From Azotimanducus sp963663145 (GTDB lineage: Bacteria; Pseudomonadota; Gammaproteobacteria; Pseudomonadales; Azotimanducaceae): 64,000 nucleotides of DNA. The stretch's first letter is position 1; each line of letters starts with the position of its first letter. Where the stretch lies: assembly GCA_963663145.1 (NCBI GenBank), contig OY760134.1:806001-870000 (forward strand), given 5' to 3'. Position numbers and translations under genes: made by a program. Under the pieces are notes generated by a model, which worked only from the letters and a program-made list of their open reading frames with translations, made no database searches and was not told the DNA's origin. Below, piece by piece: positions 26,040 through 34,814 of this stretch.

Positions 26040-27746
26040 TTAGATGTGCCCGTCCTTGAACTGTTTGACGGCATAGTCGGTCGCTCGCGCTGTGAGCGCC
26101 ATGTAGGTGAGCGATGGATTGACGCAGGAACTCGAGGTCATGCAGGCACCGTCGGTGACAAACAGATTGGGCACATCGTGCGTCTGATTCCAACGATTGA
26201 GCACTGACGCATTCGGGTCCTTGCCCATGCGCGCGCTGCCCATCTCATGAACCGCTTGCCCGCCCACCGATGGGGTCATGAAGCTGTTGGTAAACATGGC
26301 GCCAGCACTTTTGAGCATGGCCTCTGCCTCGCGAGCGATATCCTTGCGCATCTGTTCCTCGTTGTCTCCGAATCGGAACTGAAAGCGCACCTGCGGAATG
26401 CCAAAGCGGTCCTTTTGATTCTTGTCGAGTTCTATACGGTTGTGGGCGTAGGGCAGGCACTCACCGAAACCGTTGAGGAACATGATCCAAGGCCCCGGCA
26501 TTCGTAACCTGTGCTTGAACTCGGCACCGAATCCCGGAATCCGCTCAGCCATCTGCGACCAATCCAATCGAGAGGCAGCGCCTTGGTAGCCATAGCCTCT
26601 GAGAAAATCGACATCCTCTTCTTCTCGGTCATCAAGATTACGGAACCTCGGAATGTAGATGCCGTTTGGACGCGCGCCGAAGGTGACCTTGTTTTCGAAT
26701 CCGGAGAAGACACCGAGCGCGCCGGTGGCATAGGTGTGGTCCATAAGGTAGTGACCGAGTGCGCCACTCGTATTGGCGAGACCCTGCGGGAACGCCTCGG
26801 ATTTCGAGTTCATTAGTATCTGTGTGCTGGCGATCGTGGAGGCGCAGAGAAACACCATGTGCGCTGTGTAGGTGGTGCCTTCGCGGCTGTTGGTGTCAAT
26901 GACACGCACGCCCGTCGCGCGTTTCGCTTGTGGGTCGTAGAGGATTTCTGACACAAGGCTGTCGGCTTTCAGCGTGAGATTGCCGGTCTTTTGGGCGGCG
27001 GGAAGGGTCGAGCTTTGTGTGCAGAAGTAGGCACCGGCGGAACAGCCGCGCTCGCAGGGTCCGCAATAGTGACACGCGGCGCGGCCCTTGTGCGGCTTAG
27101 TCAAAACGGCCGTGCGCCCGATGGTCATTTTGCGATCTGGAAATTCACGCTCAATCTCCGCCTTGGCATGTTTCTCGACCACGTTCATGTCCATCGCGGG
27201 CAGAAAGACGCTGTCGGGGAGATGCGGGAGATGCTCGGCCTGACCGCTCACCCCGATGAATTGTTCGACGTGGCGATACCAAGGCGCTATGTCCGCATAG
27301 CGAATGGGCCAGTCGATGCCGTGACCGTCCTTTTTGTTGGCCTCAAAGTCGAGGTCGCTCCAGCGGTACACTTGCCGAGCCCAAAGAAGCGACCTGCCGC
27401 CCACGACATCGGCGCGAACCCACAGGAATTGTTTGGGGTCGTAGACATAGGGATTCTCTGAATCCTTGTTGTAGAAGTGGCGCGTGGTTTCGTTGAACGC
27501 GCGGTTCTGACTCTGCACGAAATAGTCTTCCCGGTACAGTTCCCTGAGCGGTTTGCCGCGAAAGGGAAGGTGCCAAGGCGGCATATGCTCGCTTTGATAA
27601 TCCCGACCGTGCTCGACCATCTTCCCTCGGTCCAGCATCAATACCTTGAGGCCCTGCTCGGTCAGCTCCTTGGCGGCCCAGCCGCCGGTGATGCCCGTGC
27701 CGACGACGATGGCATCGAATTGAGGCGGCTGTTCAGTTCTTTTCAT
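26040..27746 (-). CDS. GMC family oxidoreductase (gluconate 2-dehydrogenase-like large subunit)
   Basis: A 568-residue FAD-dependent alcohol/sugar oxidoreductase. The ADP-binding motif is near the start (FDAIVVGTGITGGWAAKEL). VVGGRSLLWARQ is the flavin contact region, HYCGPCERGCSAGAYF a cysteine-rich stretch, and the C-terminal CVNPSLTYMALTARA holds the active-site asparagine. Start ATG 27746 puts the FAD motif at residue 11; the frame continues another 104 codons upstream without protein character. It lies 13 bases after the gluconate-dehydrogenase subunit-3 gene, so the two probably form a membrane- or Tat-linked complex. The sugar oxidised is unknown. Confidence 0.9.
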   Translation of the reverse strand: MKRTEQPPQFDAIVVGTGITGGWAAKELTEQGLKVLMLDRGKMVEHGRDYQSEHMPPWHLPFRGKPLRELYREDYFVQSQNRAFNETTRHFYNKDSENPYVYDPKQFLWVRADVVGGRSLLWARQVYRWSDLDFEANKKDGHGIDWPIRYADIAPWYRHVEQFIGVSGQAEHLPHLPDSVFLPAMDMNVVEKHAKAEIEREFPDRKMTIGRTAVLTKPHKGRAACHYCGPCERGCSAGAYFCTQSSTLPAAQKTGNLTLKADSLVSEILYDPQAKRATGVRVIDTNSREGTTYTAHMVFLCASTIASTQILMNSKSEAFPQGLANTSGALGHYLMDHTYATGALGVFSGFENKVTFGARPNGIYIPRFRNLDDREEEDVDFLRGYGYQGAASRLDWSQMAERIPGFGAEFKHRLRMPGPWIMFLNGFGECLPYAHNRIELDKNQKDRFGIPQVRFQFRFGDNEEQMRKDIAREAEAMLKSAGAMFTNSFMTPSVGGQAVHEMGSARMGKDPNASVLNRWNQTHDVPNLFVTDGACMTSSSCVNPSLTYMALTARATDYAVKQFKDGHI

Positions 27747-27759
27747 GAGGGATCCAGAC

Positions 27760-28350
27760 TCAGTAGGTCCACTGGCGACCGACCTCGGCGAAGTCAACAT
27801 CGCCCTTGAACTCGCCCGGAATTGGCATGTAGATGAGTTCTTGCGTGGCGCCCACCTCGGAGGTGTAATAGCCGAGCACCACAAGCTCCTTGATTCGCTT
27901 GAAGAAAGGCAACTCGGGACCGTCCCAGAAGCCGCCAAATAAATTTGGTGGGGATTTGAATCCGCCGCCGACCTGTTCCTGTTCGCGAAGTGCGGCCCCG
28001 CGCGTCGATTCCGAAGCCTGATGAAACGCGACCTGTTCGCCCGTGAGGCAATGGGCATCGAGCGCCTGCAAACCCGTGAAGAACGCCTCGCGTTCAGATT
28101 CCGTGTACCAGTCGAAGACGATTAAGGCGATGAAGTCCGGCACGCCAGCCTGCAAGGCGCCGGGCGTGTCTGTTGTGGGGATGATCATGTCGCACAGCAG
28201 CTCCACCGCCAGACGCTCCGCTTCGGCGAAGTTCGCGGAGGCCGCTCCCGACACCACGTCGGCTCCAGCAAGCACCGCTCTCGAAAGACTGGCACTCACG
28301 CCGGTCCCCAGCAGCGCTGCTGAAATCTTGAGCAGTTCACGTCTTCGCAA
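27760..28350 (-). CDS. Gluconate 2-dehydrogenase subunit 3 family protein (Tat signal)
   Basis: A small subunit of about 196 residues. From TTG 28350 it begins RRRELLKISAALLG, a twin-arginine signal that would carry the folded complex with its GMC partner across the membrane. AERLAVELLCDMIIPTTDTPGA and the C-terminal GYYTSEVGATQELIYM are typical of the family. An ATG at 28416 in the same frame would add 22 hydrophobic residues before the twin arginines, which is unusual; either start is possible. It lies upstream of the GMC oxidoreductase in one transcription unit. Confidence 0.85.
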   Translation of the reverse strand: MRRRELLKISAALLGTGVSASLSRAVLAGADVVSGAASANFAEAERLAVELLCDMIIPTTDTPGALQAGVPDFIALIVFDWYTESEREAFFTGLQALDAHCLTGEQVAFHQASESTRGAALREQEQVGGGFKSPPNLFGGFWDGPELPFFKRIKELVVLGYYTSEVGATQELIYMPIPGEFKGDVDFAEVGRQWTY

Positions 28351-28511
28351 GAGATTCCACCATAAGAGGACGATTGGAGGCAGTGTAATCAAAAAGGGAT
28401 GGGCTTTACCAATCATCCATTACTAGGCAATCGAATTGGCAAGAGAGGAACGACGTTCGCCCAAGGGGAGCCTGTTCCCAGCCGTATCAAGATCGCTTCA
28501 GACTGCGGGCC

Positions 28512-29876
28512 TCATCCGCGCTCGAACATGCGTCGTCGTTCGAGGTCTGTGACCCGCCGATCATGTTCTGATTGTTCCCACCTCGCCGCATGCAGATAGT
28601 GCTCGACAATTTCGTCCCCAAACGCCTCGCGCAGGGGCGCGCTCGAATCCAAGGCATGAATTGCGTCGCGCAGGTTCATGGGCACTTGCTCTAGATCATC
28701 TCGCTCATAGAGATTGCCTTCGAGCATCGGCGGCGGTTCGAGCCCCGCCTCCATGCCATGCAGACCGGCCGCGATAATCGCCGCAAACGCGAGATAAGGA
28801 TTGCAGTCCCCGCCAGGAATTCGACACTCCGAACGCAAGCTCGCACCCGATCCTACCAGGCGGAAACCGGCGGTGCGGTTGTCTCGGCTCCAAGCGATGC
28901 GCGTCGGTGCGAAGGAGCCTTCCTTGAATCGCTTATAGGAATTGACGAAGGGTGCGAGAAAGAGGGTGATCGCGGGCGCGAGCGCGAGCTGCCCCGCGAC
29001 CCAAGATCGAAACCTCGGATGAAGTTCCTCCGCACGGGAAGCGTCCGCACATAGGGACGTATCCGTTTCGGCATCCCAGAGCGAGGCGTGTATATGGCAG
29101 GAATTGCCCGCAAGGTCGTCCTGCCACTTAGCCATGAAGGTGACTGCCTTGTCCTGCTGCCAGGCGATTTCCTTGAGGCCGTTCTTGTAGATGACGTGCC
29201 GGTCTGCCATTTCCAGCGCGTCCGCAAAGCGCAGATTGATCTCCGCTTGGCCGGGCCCCCATTCCCCCTTCGAGAATTCGACCGGCACCCCCGCGCCCTC
29301 CATCCCGTTTCGCACGGCGCGAATCAAGGTCTCTTCTTTGGTTGTTTGAAAGATGTGGTAATCCTCGACGTAGCGGCCGGCCGTCTTGAGACCGGCATAG
29401 TCTTTTTCTGCCGCCGAATCGAAGGACTCGTCAAACAGGTAGAACTCAAGTTCGGATCCCATCTTGACCGCAAGGCCAAGGTCGCGGGCGCGTTCGACCT
29501 GGCGTTTCAAGACGCTCCTTGGGCTGTGCGGCAATTCACGACCTTGTGCATCGACGCAGTCGCCGAGCACCAGCGCGGTGCCTTCAAGCCAAGGAATACG
29601 CCTCAAGGTGTTGAGGTCGGGGCGAACGCCGAAGTCCCCGTAGCCGCTGTCCCAGCTCGCCGCTTGGTAGCCCGGCACCGGCTCCATCTCCATATCGACC
29701 GTGAGCAGATAGTCGCAGACGTGCATCTCATGCACGGCATGATCGAGAAAGAATGCACCGGTGATGCGCTTGCCGACCAATCGTCCCTGCATATCAGGAA
29801 AGGCGACCAATACGGTGTCAATATCTCCGCGTTCGACTTGCTGTTTTAGGACTTCAAGGTCGAGATTGCCTGCCAC
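28512..29876 (-). CDS. Glutamine synthetase family protein (gamma-glutamyl-amine synthetase-like)
   Basis: A 454-residue type I glutamine-synthetase-fold ligase. After the N-terminal beta-grasp (LVAFPDMQGRLVGKRI) the catalytic domain shows the metal-binding GSELEFYLFD, EWGPGQAEINLRFADAL, the GNSCHIHASLWD histidine loop and the glutamate-binding CRIPGGDCNPYLAFAA. These features match PuuA/GlnA3-type enzymes, which ligate glutamate to polyamines or other amines, better than the GlnA used for ammonia assimilation. It sits between purM (36 bases away) and the GMC operon on the same strand. Confidence 0.88.
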   Translation of the reverse strand: MAGNLDLEVLKQQVERGDIDTVLVAFPDMQGRLVGKRITGAFFLDHAVHEMHVCDYLLTVDMEMEPVPGYQAASWDSGYGDFGVRPDLNTLRRIPWLEGTALVLGDCVDAQGRELPHSPRSVLKRQVERARDLGLAVKMGSELEFYLFDESFDSAAEKDYAGLKTAGRYVEDYHIFQTTKEETLIRAVRNGMEGAGVPVEFSKGEWGPGQAEINLRFADALEMADRHVIYKNGLKEIAWQQDKAVTFMAKWQDDLAGNSCHIHASLWDAETDTSLCADASRAEELHPRFRSWVAGQLALAPAITLFLAPFVNSYKRFKEGSFAPTRIAWSRDNRTAGFRLVGSGASLRSECRIPGGDCNPYLAFAAIIAAGLHGMEAGLEPPPMLEGNLYERDDLEQVPMNLRDAIHALDSSAPLREAFGDEIVEHYLHAARWEQSEHDRRVTDLERRRMFERG

Positions 29877-29912
29877 GGAATTGTCACTACCAACATTCGA
29901 AACAAAAACAAA

Positions 29913-30917
29913 TCAGCCTTCGATGAATTCGACCTTCGCGGACGGCCCCGCTTCAACCACGCCGCAGACAAACGCCCGCTCGCCGAGTTCGACCAAACGA
30001 CCCACCAGCTCTGGAGCGTCGCGTGTTTCGACCGCCATCACGAATCCGACACCGCAATTGAACACGCGGCGCATTTCGCCGTCTTCAATCTCTCCGGCTT
30101 CCTGAAGCGCACGAAAGGCCTGCGGCATCTCCCAGCTCGAGAGGTTTAGGTGTGCCTGCGACCCTTCGGGAAGCATGCGCGGGATGTTCTCCGCCAGTCC
30201 TCCGCCGGTGATGTGCGCCATTCCGAGAATATCCATGTCCGTCTTGACCCCACGCACCGCACGCGCATAAATCCGGGTCGGTGCGAGCAAGCGATTGATG
30301 ACGGACTCGGGGAGTTCGTCGGATGTTTGAATTACCTTGCGCACCAGCGAGAAGCCGTTTGCGTGTGCGCCCGAGGAGCCGAGCGCCACTAGCGCGCAGC
30401 CTGGAGCCACCTCGCGTCCGTCGATGATGGCCGAGCGCTCAATGACGCCAACTGCGAAGCCGGCCAGGTCGAATCGTCCTTGGCCGTAGAATCCCGGCAT
30501 CTCGGCGGTCTCGCCGCCGACCAGTGCGCATCCGGCCTGTTGGCAGCCGTTCGCGATACCTGCCACCACCTTTTCGGCGGCATCCACATCGAGTCTTCCC
30601 GTCGCGTAGTAATCGAGAAACAACAGCGGCTCCGCGCCGGTTACGATAATGTCGTTTACGCACATGGCCACCAGATCAATGCCTGCGGTCTCGAAGTCAC
30701 CCCGCTCGGCCAAGAGTTCCAGCTTGGTGCCCACTCCGTCGGTGCCTGAGACCAATACCGGTTCTTCAAGATTCTTGGGTATGGCGGTTAGGCCGGCAAA
30801 TCCGCCGATGTTGTTGATCGAATAGCCGGTTTCGGTGGAGCGTGCAAGGGGCACGATGCGACTCACAAGCTCGGCGCCGGCATCAATATCAACGCCCGCC
30901 TCCCTATATGTGGTCAC
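29913..30917 (-). CDS. purM: Phosphoribosylformylglycinamidine cyclo-ligase (AIR synthetase)
   Basis: A 334-residue enzyme for the fifth step of purine synthesis. The start MTTYREAGVDIDAGAELV and LVSGTDGVGTKLELL, VAMCVNDIIVTGAEPLLFLDY and GCALVGGETAEMPGFY are all signature segments. Length is normal. No purN follows, although purMN is a common arrangement. It is divergent from the DUF2066 gene, a typical gammaproteobacterial arrangement. Confidence 0.97.
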   Translation of the reverse strand: MTTYREAGVDIDAGAELVSRIVPLARSTETGYSINNIGGFAGLTAIPKNLEEPVLVSGTDGVGTKLELLAERGDFETAGIDLVAMCVNDIIVTGAEPLLFLDYYATGRLDVDAAEKVVAGIANGCQQAGCALVGGETAEMPGFYGQGRFDLAGFAVGVIERSAIIDGREVAPGCALVALGSSGAHANGFSLVRKVIQTSDELPESVINRLLAPTRIYARAVRGVKTDMDILGMAHITGGGLAENIPRMLPEGSQAHLNLSSWEMPQAFRALQEAGEIEDGEMRRVFNCGVGFVMAVETRDAPELVGRLVELGERAFVCGVVEAGPSAKVEFIEG

Positions 30918-30947
30918 AATTGTGCTCCCTCAGCTATCAAACAATGC

Positions 30948-30953
30948 ATTATA
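30948..30953 (-). promoter_or_regulatory. Candidate -10 element of purM
   Basis: On the minus strand this reads TATAAT, about 31 bases before the purM ATG, in the 95-base divergent gap with the DUF2066 gene. No good -35 is visible at the right distance. Confidence 0.3.
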
Positions 30954-31012
30954 TCTTTGGAAACTTCGGGGAGATACCTGTTTACCCTCTTGGGTCTCGT
31001 ACAATTCGAGCC

Positions 31013-32071
31013 ATGAACCGTTCGCGCTCCCATTCGCCGCTGCCCGCTCTTCTGTCTGCCCTCTTGGCGCTGGGGATGGCATCTTGGGTGCATGCCGAGG
31101 AGTCGCAATATTACTCGGTCACCTTGAAAGTGAGCGACCGGACGGAGCGCACGCGCACTCGTGCCATCTCGCAAGGCTTGGCGATCGTGCTGCGGCGCAT
31201 GACCGGCAATCCACGACTTCCCGATGCGCCGGGGGTCAGCGAGGCACTGGCATCCGCGGAGCAGTATGCGCTGCGTTTCGGCTACCAACGTCTTGACGAG
31301 GGCGGGTCCGCGCTGACGGTGCAATTCGATCCGCGCGGCGTGCGGCAAGTCATTGAGGACGCGGGTCTCACCGCGTGGTCGTTGGAGCGACCGCGGGTGA
31401 TGGTCTGGGTGCTTGCCGAGGATGCGAACGGAGAGGCGATACTGGATTCCGCTTCCACGCACGAGATTGCCGAAGCCATGCGGCGCAGTGCGACCGAGTT
31501 CGGGGTGCCGCTGGTGTTGCCTCTGATGGACATCGATGAACGCTTGGAAATCCAGCCCCTGCGCCTGCGCGGGCTCTTCTTTGATGTCTTGCGCCAGGCG
31601 AGTCAGCGCTACAACACGCAATTCATACTTGTGGGACGGGTCCGCTCGGATGCCGGAGGGAAATGGACAGGGACTTGGACCTTTGCCCAGCCAGGGGCGC
31701 CGATCTCAGAACGCAGTTTTGAAGGAGAGGCTCGGGAGGTCGCGCATGGCGCCTTGGGGTTTGTGCTCGAAGCGCTTTCCCGTCGATTTGCGCTCAATGT
31801 GAATCAAGAGACGCGCGTGCGCATCTCCGTCGAGGGGGTTTATGATCTCCCGGACTATGCGGATTTGCTCGGCTATCTTCGCGAACTCGACGGCGTTGAG
31901 CGGGTGCAGCTTCGTGAATTCACTAAGGATATCTTGACCCTCGATTTATGGTTGGCAACGACCTGGGACGGTTTCCTTGATCTTCTCGGCCAGCAGCGTC
32001 GTTTGTTCCCCGTGTTCGTGGTGGATCTGCCTGAAGGGGAGAAGCGCATGGTCTGGCAGGCCGAATCCTAA
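31013..32071 (+). CDS. DUF2066 domain-containing exported protein
   Basis: The ATG at 31013 opens a 352-residue protein with a Sec signal peptide ending at VHA. The body begins YSVTLKVSDRTERTRTRA and AISQGLAIVLRRMTGN, as in DUF2066 proteins. They are found almost only in gammaproteobacteria, between purM and hda, as here. Function is unknown. The frame extends upstream across the purM start but that part is a shadow. Confidence 0.88.
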   Translation: MNRSRSHSPLPALLSALLALGMASWVHAEESQYYSVTLKVSDRTERTRTRAISQGLAIVLRRMTGNPRLPDAPGVSEALASAEQYALRFGYQRLDEGGSALTVQFDPRGVRQVIEDAGLTAWSLERPRVMVWVLAEDANGEAILDSASTHEIAEAMRRSATEFGVPLVLPLMDIDERLEIQPLRLRGLFFDVLRQASQRYNTQFILVGRVRSDAGGKWTGTWTFAQPGAPISERSFEGEAREVAHGALGFVLEALSRRFALNVNQETRVRISVEGVYDLPDYADLLGYLRELDGVERVQLREFTKDILTLDLWLATTWDGFLDLLGQQRRLFPVFVVDLPEGEKRMVWQAES

Positions 32072-32098
32072 CCCGAACCGACGACATCATCGACCGCA

Positions 32099-32680
32099 AT
32101 GAACGCTTGTTTCTCTTTTCTGCCCAATTTTCTCACCCTCATTCGGCTGTTTCTGATGATGCCCGTGGGCTACAGCGTGATCCGCGGATACTTCGGAATC
32201 GCACTGGGGCTGTTTCTGTTCGCTGCAGTGAGCGACTTGGTGGATGGTTGGCTGGCGCGTCGATACGCTTGGGAAACGAGCCTCGGCAAATTCTTGGATC
32301 CCCTCGCCGACAAGCTCTTGTTGCTGGTGGCGCTTGTGGCACTCATGTTCGCGGACGTGCTGCCCTATTGGGCGGGTATCGCCCTCTTGGGACGGGATCT
32401 GGCATTGATGGTCGCGGCTGGTATCTACAGGCATCTCGTCGGCTATCTGAATCTGGCCCCGAGCTTTTTCGGCAAGACCTGCGTCGCCGCCATCATGGTG
32501 CTTATCGCCATGTTGCTCTTCACGCAGGTGCAGGTGCCGTATCTCTCCGAAATCGCAAGATGGTGCGTCGAATTCGGCCTGGTGCTGATCGTCGTCACCT
32601 TGTCGCTGGCCTCACTGGTTGAGTATCTATGGTCCTATGGCACGCATGGGGTTGCGCTCTTGCGTGCGAGGGGGCGCTGA
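32099..32680 (+). CDS. CDP-alcohol phosphatidyltransferase family membrane protein
   Basis: A 193-residue multi-pass enzyme that exactly fits the family motif DGx2ARx8Gx3Dx3D (from DGWLARR to KFLDPLAD, about residues 49-71), which binds Mg2+ and CDP-diacylglycerol. It is probably a phosphatidylglycerophosphate or cardiolipin synthase; the precise alcohol acceptor cannot be told. The gene is 27 bases after DUF2066 and its stop overlaps the hda start (TGATG). Confidence 0.9.
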   Translation: MNACFSFLPNFLTLIRLFLMMPVGYSVIRGYFGIALGLFLFAAVSDLVDGWLARRYAWETSLGKFLDPLADKLLLLVALVALMFADVLPYWAGIALLGRDLALMVAAGIYRHLVGYLNLAPSFFGKTCVAAIMVLIAMLLFTQVQVPYLSEIARWCVEFGLVLIVVTLSLASLVEYLWSYGTHGVALLRARGR

Positions 32681-33390
32681 TGGACCATTTGGGTCAACTG
32701 GCATTGCATGACCTGTCCTTTGCCGAGGAGCGGACGCTGTCGAGTTTCGTGCCCTTGGGGAACGAGGACACCATTGGCAGATTGGTGTCGCTGGTTGAGG
32801 CACCGAGCGAAGCCCGATTGGTATGGCTCGCCGGCGCGGATGGCAATGGCAAGTCGCACCTTGCCGAGGGCCTGTGCCGGACATCCGGGGTGTGGCCAAG
32901 GGGGTATTTTGCGGACGAAGACTGGACGGATTCGGCACGCGAAGCGGAATTTGCGGGGCTGGCCTTTATCGCCGTGGATGACCTGAAGCATCTCTTGGGC
33001 GATGCGGCGCGCGAACAATGGTTGGTGAAGCTCATCGATGTGCGTAAGCGATTGGGATTACCGAGCTTGTTGATTGCCGAGGACGGTCCGGCGCACACGC
33101 AGACTTTTTTCAAGGATCTGCGCACACGGCTGGCAACGGCGGAAGTCCTTTGGCTCGAACCACTGCCCGACGAGATTAAACTCGGCGTAATGGCGGAATT
33201 TGCACGGGCGAAGGGCTTTCGATTGAACCAAGATGTGTTGGGGTATGTGCTGAAGCGCCACAACCGGAACCTTGGGCGCTTGATCGATCTCGTCAAGCGG
33301 ATCGATCAATCTTCCTTGCGCGCCAAGCGGCCCGTGACCGTGCCCTTTGTGCGCGAACTCATGCGAGGAGAAGACTTGAGTGTCGGCTAA
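32680..33390 (+). CDS. hda: DnaA regulatory inactivator Hda
   Basis: A 236-residue AAA+ protein related to DnaA that, with the sliding clamp, stimulates hydrolysis of DnaA-ATP. It has a clamp-binding-like N-terminus (MDHLGQLALHDLSF), Walker A GADGNGKSHL, an Asp-rich Walker B equivalent (FIAVDDLKHLL) and sensor II region (HNRNLGRLIDLVKRID). The ATG at 32680 is chosen because it overlaps the previous stop; the upstream extension of the frame is not conserved-looking. Its neighbours are the standard ones. Confidence 0.88.
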   Translation: MDHLGQLALHDLSFAEERTLSSFVPLGNEDTIGRLVSLVEAPSEARLVWLAGADGNGKSHLAEGLCRTSGVWPRGYFADEDWTDSAREAEFAGLAFIAVDDLKHLLGDAAREQWLVKLIDVRKRLGLPSLLIAEDGPAHTQTFFKDLRTRLATAEVLWLEPLPDEIKLGVMAEFARAKGFRLNQDVLGYVLKRHNRNLGRLIDLVKRIDQSSLRAKRPVTVPFVRELMRGEDLSVG

Positions 33391-34447
33391 GACTGTCATG
33401 TTCACGGGCGGCGGCACCGCCGGACATGTGCTTCCGGTCGAACCGCTCATCCGGCGCTTTGATCAACTGGGTTGGGATGTGCACTTCATTGGCTCCCGTT
33501 CTGGTCTTGAAACGCGTTTGCTTGAGCGAACGCCCGCTCGTTGCCATGAAATCACCTGCGGGAAGCTTCGCCGCTACTTTTCGTTCGAGAATTTTGTCGA
33601 TGCCCTGCGTGTGCCGGTTGGCCTAGTGCAGGCTTGGCGACTCTTGCGTCGAATCCGTCCGCGCCTGGTGTTCTCAAAGGGGGGCTACGTCTCCTTTCCG
33701 GTGGTGGCGGCGGCTTGGCTTCAGCGCGTTCCGGTCATCCTGCATGAATCGGATCACTCCGCCGGACTTGCCAATCGCATGGCCTTGCCCTTCGCACGCA
33801 TCGTCTGCACCAACTTCAAGGACACCTTGAAGGATTCGCATAAGCAGGTGCATTGGACCGGCATGCCGCTCAGGCGCTCGCTCTTTGAGGGCAACGCGGA
33901 GGCGGGGATATCCTTGTGCCATGCACCCAAGGACAAGCCCATGGTGCTGGTGGTCGGCGGCAGTCTTGGTTCGGCGAAGCTCAACCAAGCGGTGCGTGCA
34001 GCCTTGTTCGAACTCACCCGCGTTGCCCATTTGGTGCATATTTGCGGTGAAGGGCAAATGCACCACTCGTTGGAAGATGTTGAAGGTTATCAACAGTTTC
34101 CCTACCTGAGCGAACCCTGGGGAGACGTGCTTGCGGCGGCGGACTTGGTGGTCAGCCGCGCCGGTGCCACCATGCTGAGCGAACTCTTGGCGCTCGGCAT
34201 TCCGAGTCTCTTGGTGCCGCTCGGCAAGTCCGCCAGCCGAGGCGAACAGATCGATAACGCGCGCTATGCCGAGCGGCAAGGATTCGCGCGCCTATTGAGC
34301 GAAGAGGCCCTGAACGGCGTGGAACTCGCGCAAGCCGTCATCGACATGCTGGACGACCTCGAGTCATATAAGTCCCGTCTCGCCTCCTACCGGGCTCCCA
34401 ACGCAACCGAGAAGATCGAGGCCTTGATCAGACAATTCGCCAAGTAG
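33380..34447 (+). CDS. MurG-like UDP-GlcNAc transferase (GT28)
   Basis: A 355-residue two-domain glycosyltransferase. The N-terminal G-loop is TGGGTAGHVLP, SKGGYVSFPVVAAA is the lipid-I side, and the C-terminal UDP-GlcNAc site reads VVSRAGATMLSELLALGIPSLLVPL. The acceptor-side segment is HESDHSAGLANRMALPFA, which is closer to MurG paralogues of Bacillus and Clostridium (HESD...GLANK) than to the HEQNAVPGLTNR of gammaproteobacterial MurG. It also lies outside a dcw cluster, so it may be a second MurG-type enzyme. It starts with GTG 33380 after CGAGGAG, overlapping hda by 11 bases. Confidence 0.8.
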   Translation: MSAKTVMFTGGGTAGHVLPVEPLIRRFDQLGWDVHFIGSRSGLETRLLERTPARCHEITCGKLRRYFSFENFVDALRVPVGLVQAWRLLRRIRPRLVFSKGGYVSFPVVAAAWLQRVPVILHESDHSAGLANRMALPFARIVCTNFKDTLKDSHKQVHWTGMPLRRSLFEGNAEAGISLCHAPKDKPMVLVVGGSLGSAKLNQAVRAALFELTRVAHLVHICGEGQMHHSLEDVEGYQQFPYLSEPWGDVLAAADLVVSRAGATMLSELLALGIPSLLVPLGKSASRGEQIDNARYAERQGFARLLSEEALNGVELAQAVIDMLDDLESYKSRLASYRAPNATEKIEALIRQFAK

Positions 34448-34519
34448 CGCGTGTTCCTCTTCTCCGCCTGACACGTCATCTTTTACATGAGTCGGAATAT
34501 GTCATTCGGCTATTCCTTT

Positions 34520-34573
34520 CGATCAAGCATCGATCAACTTTGGACTTGACAATTTTGGATCGTTTGCTATAAC
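34520..34573 (+). promoter_or_regulatory. Promoter and possible operator of vapBC
   Basis: TTGACA at 34546 and TATAAC at 34568 with a 16-base spacer form a near-consensus sigma-70 promoter 35 bases before vapB. Just upstream, CGATCAA is directly repeated at 34520 and 34531, an 11-base period that puts both copies on one DNA face, as expected for an activator or antitoxin site. Confidence 0.62.
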
Positions 34574-34607
34574 GTTTTACCACAAGCATATCAAACAAGA
34601 GTCGCTC

Positions 34608-34814
34608 GTGACCACAGTGACAGTCTCACCAAAATACCAGATTGTGATTCCCAAGGAGATTCGGGAGTCGAACGGGATCGTCTCAGGTCAAAAAATTCAT
34701 ATGATCAGTTATCGCGATAGGATTCAACTCGTACCCATAGTGCCGATTGAGCGCCTGAAAGGCTCGTTGAAGGGCATCGACACAGATGTTCAACGCGATA
34801 CGGATAGGGTGTGA
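34608..34814 (+). CDS. vapB: AbrB/SpoVT-type antitoxin (VapB)
   Basis: A 68-residue protein with the swapped-hairpin DNA-binding sequence VTVSPKYQIVIPKEIRES at its start and a short polar C-terminus to bind the toxin. It starts with GTG 34608 and its end overlaps the toxin start (GTGA). It would neutralise VapC and, with it, repress the strong promoter just upstream. Confidence 0.86.
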   Translation: MTTVTVSPKYQIVIPKEIRESNGIVSGQKIHMISYRDRIQLVPIVPIERLKGSLKGIDTDVQRDTDRV

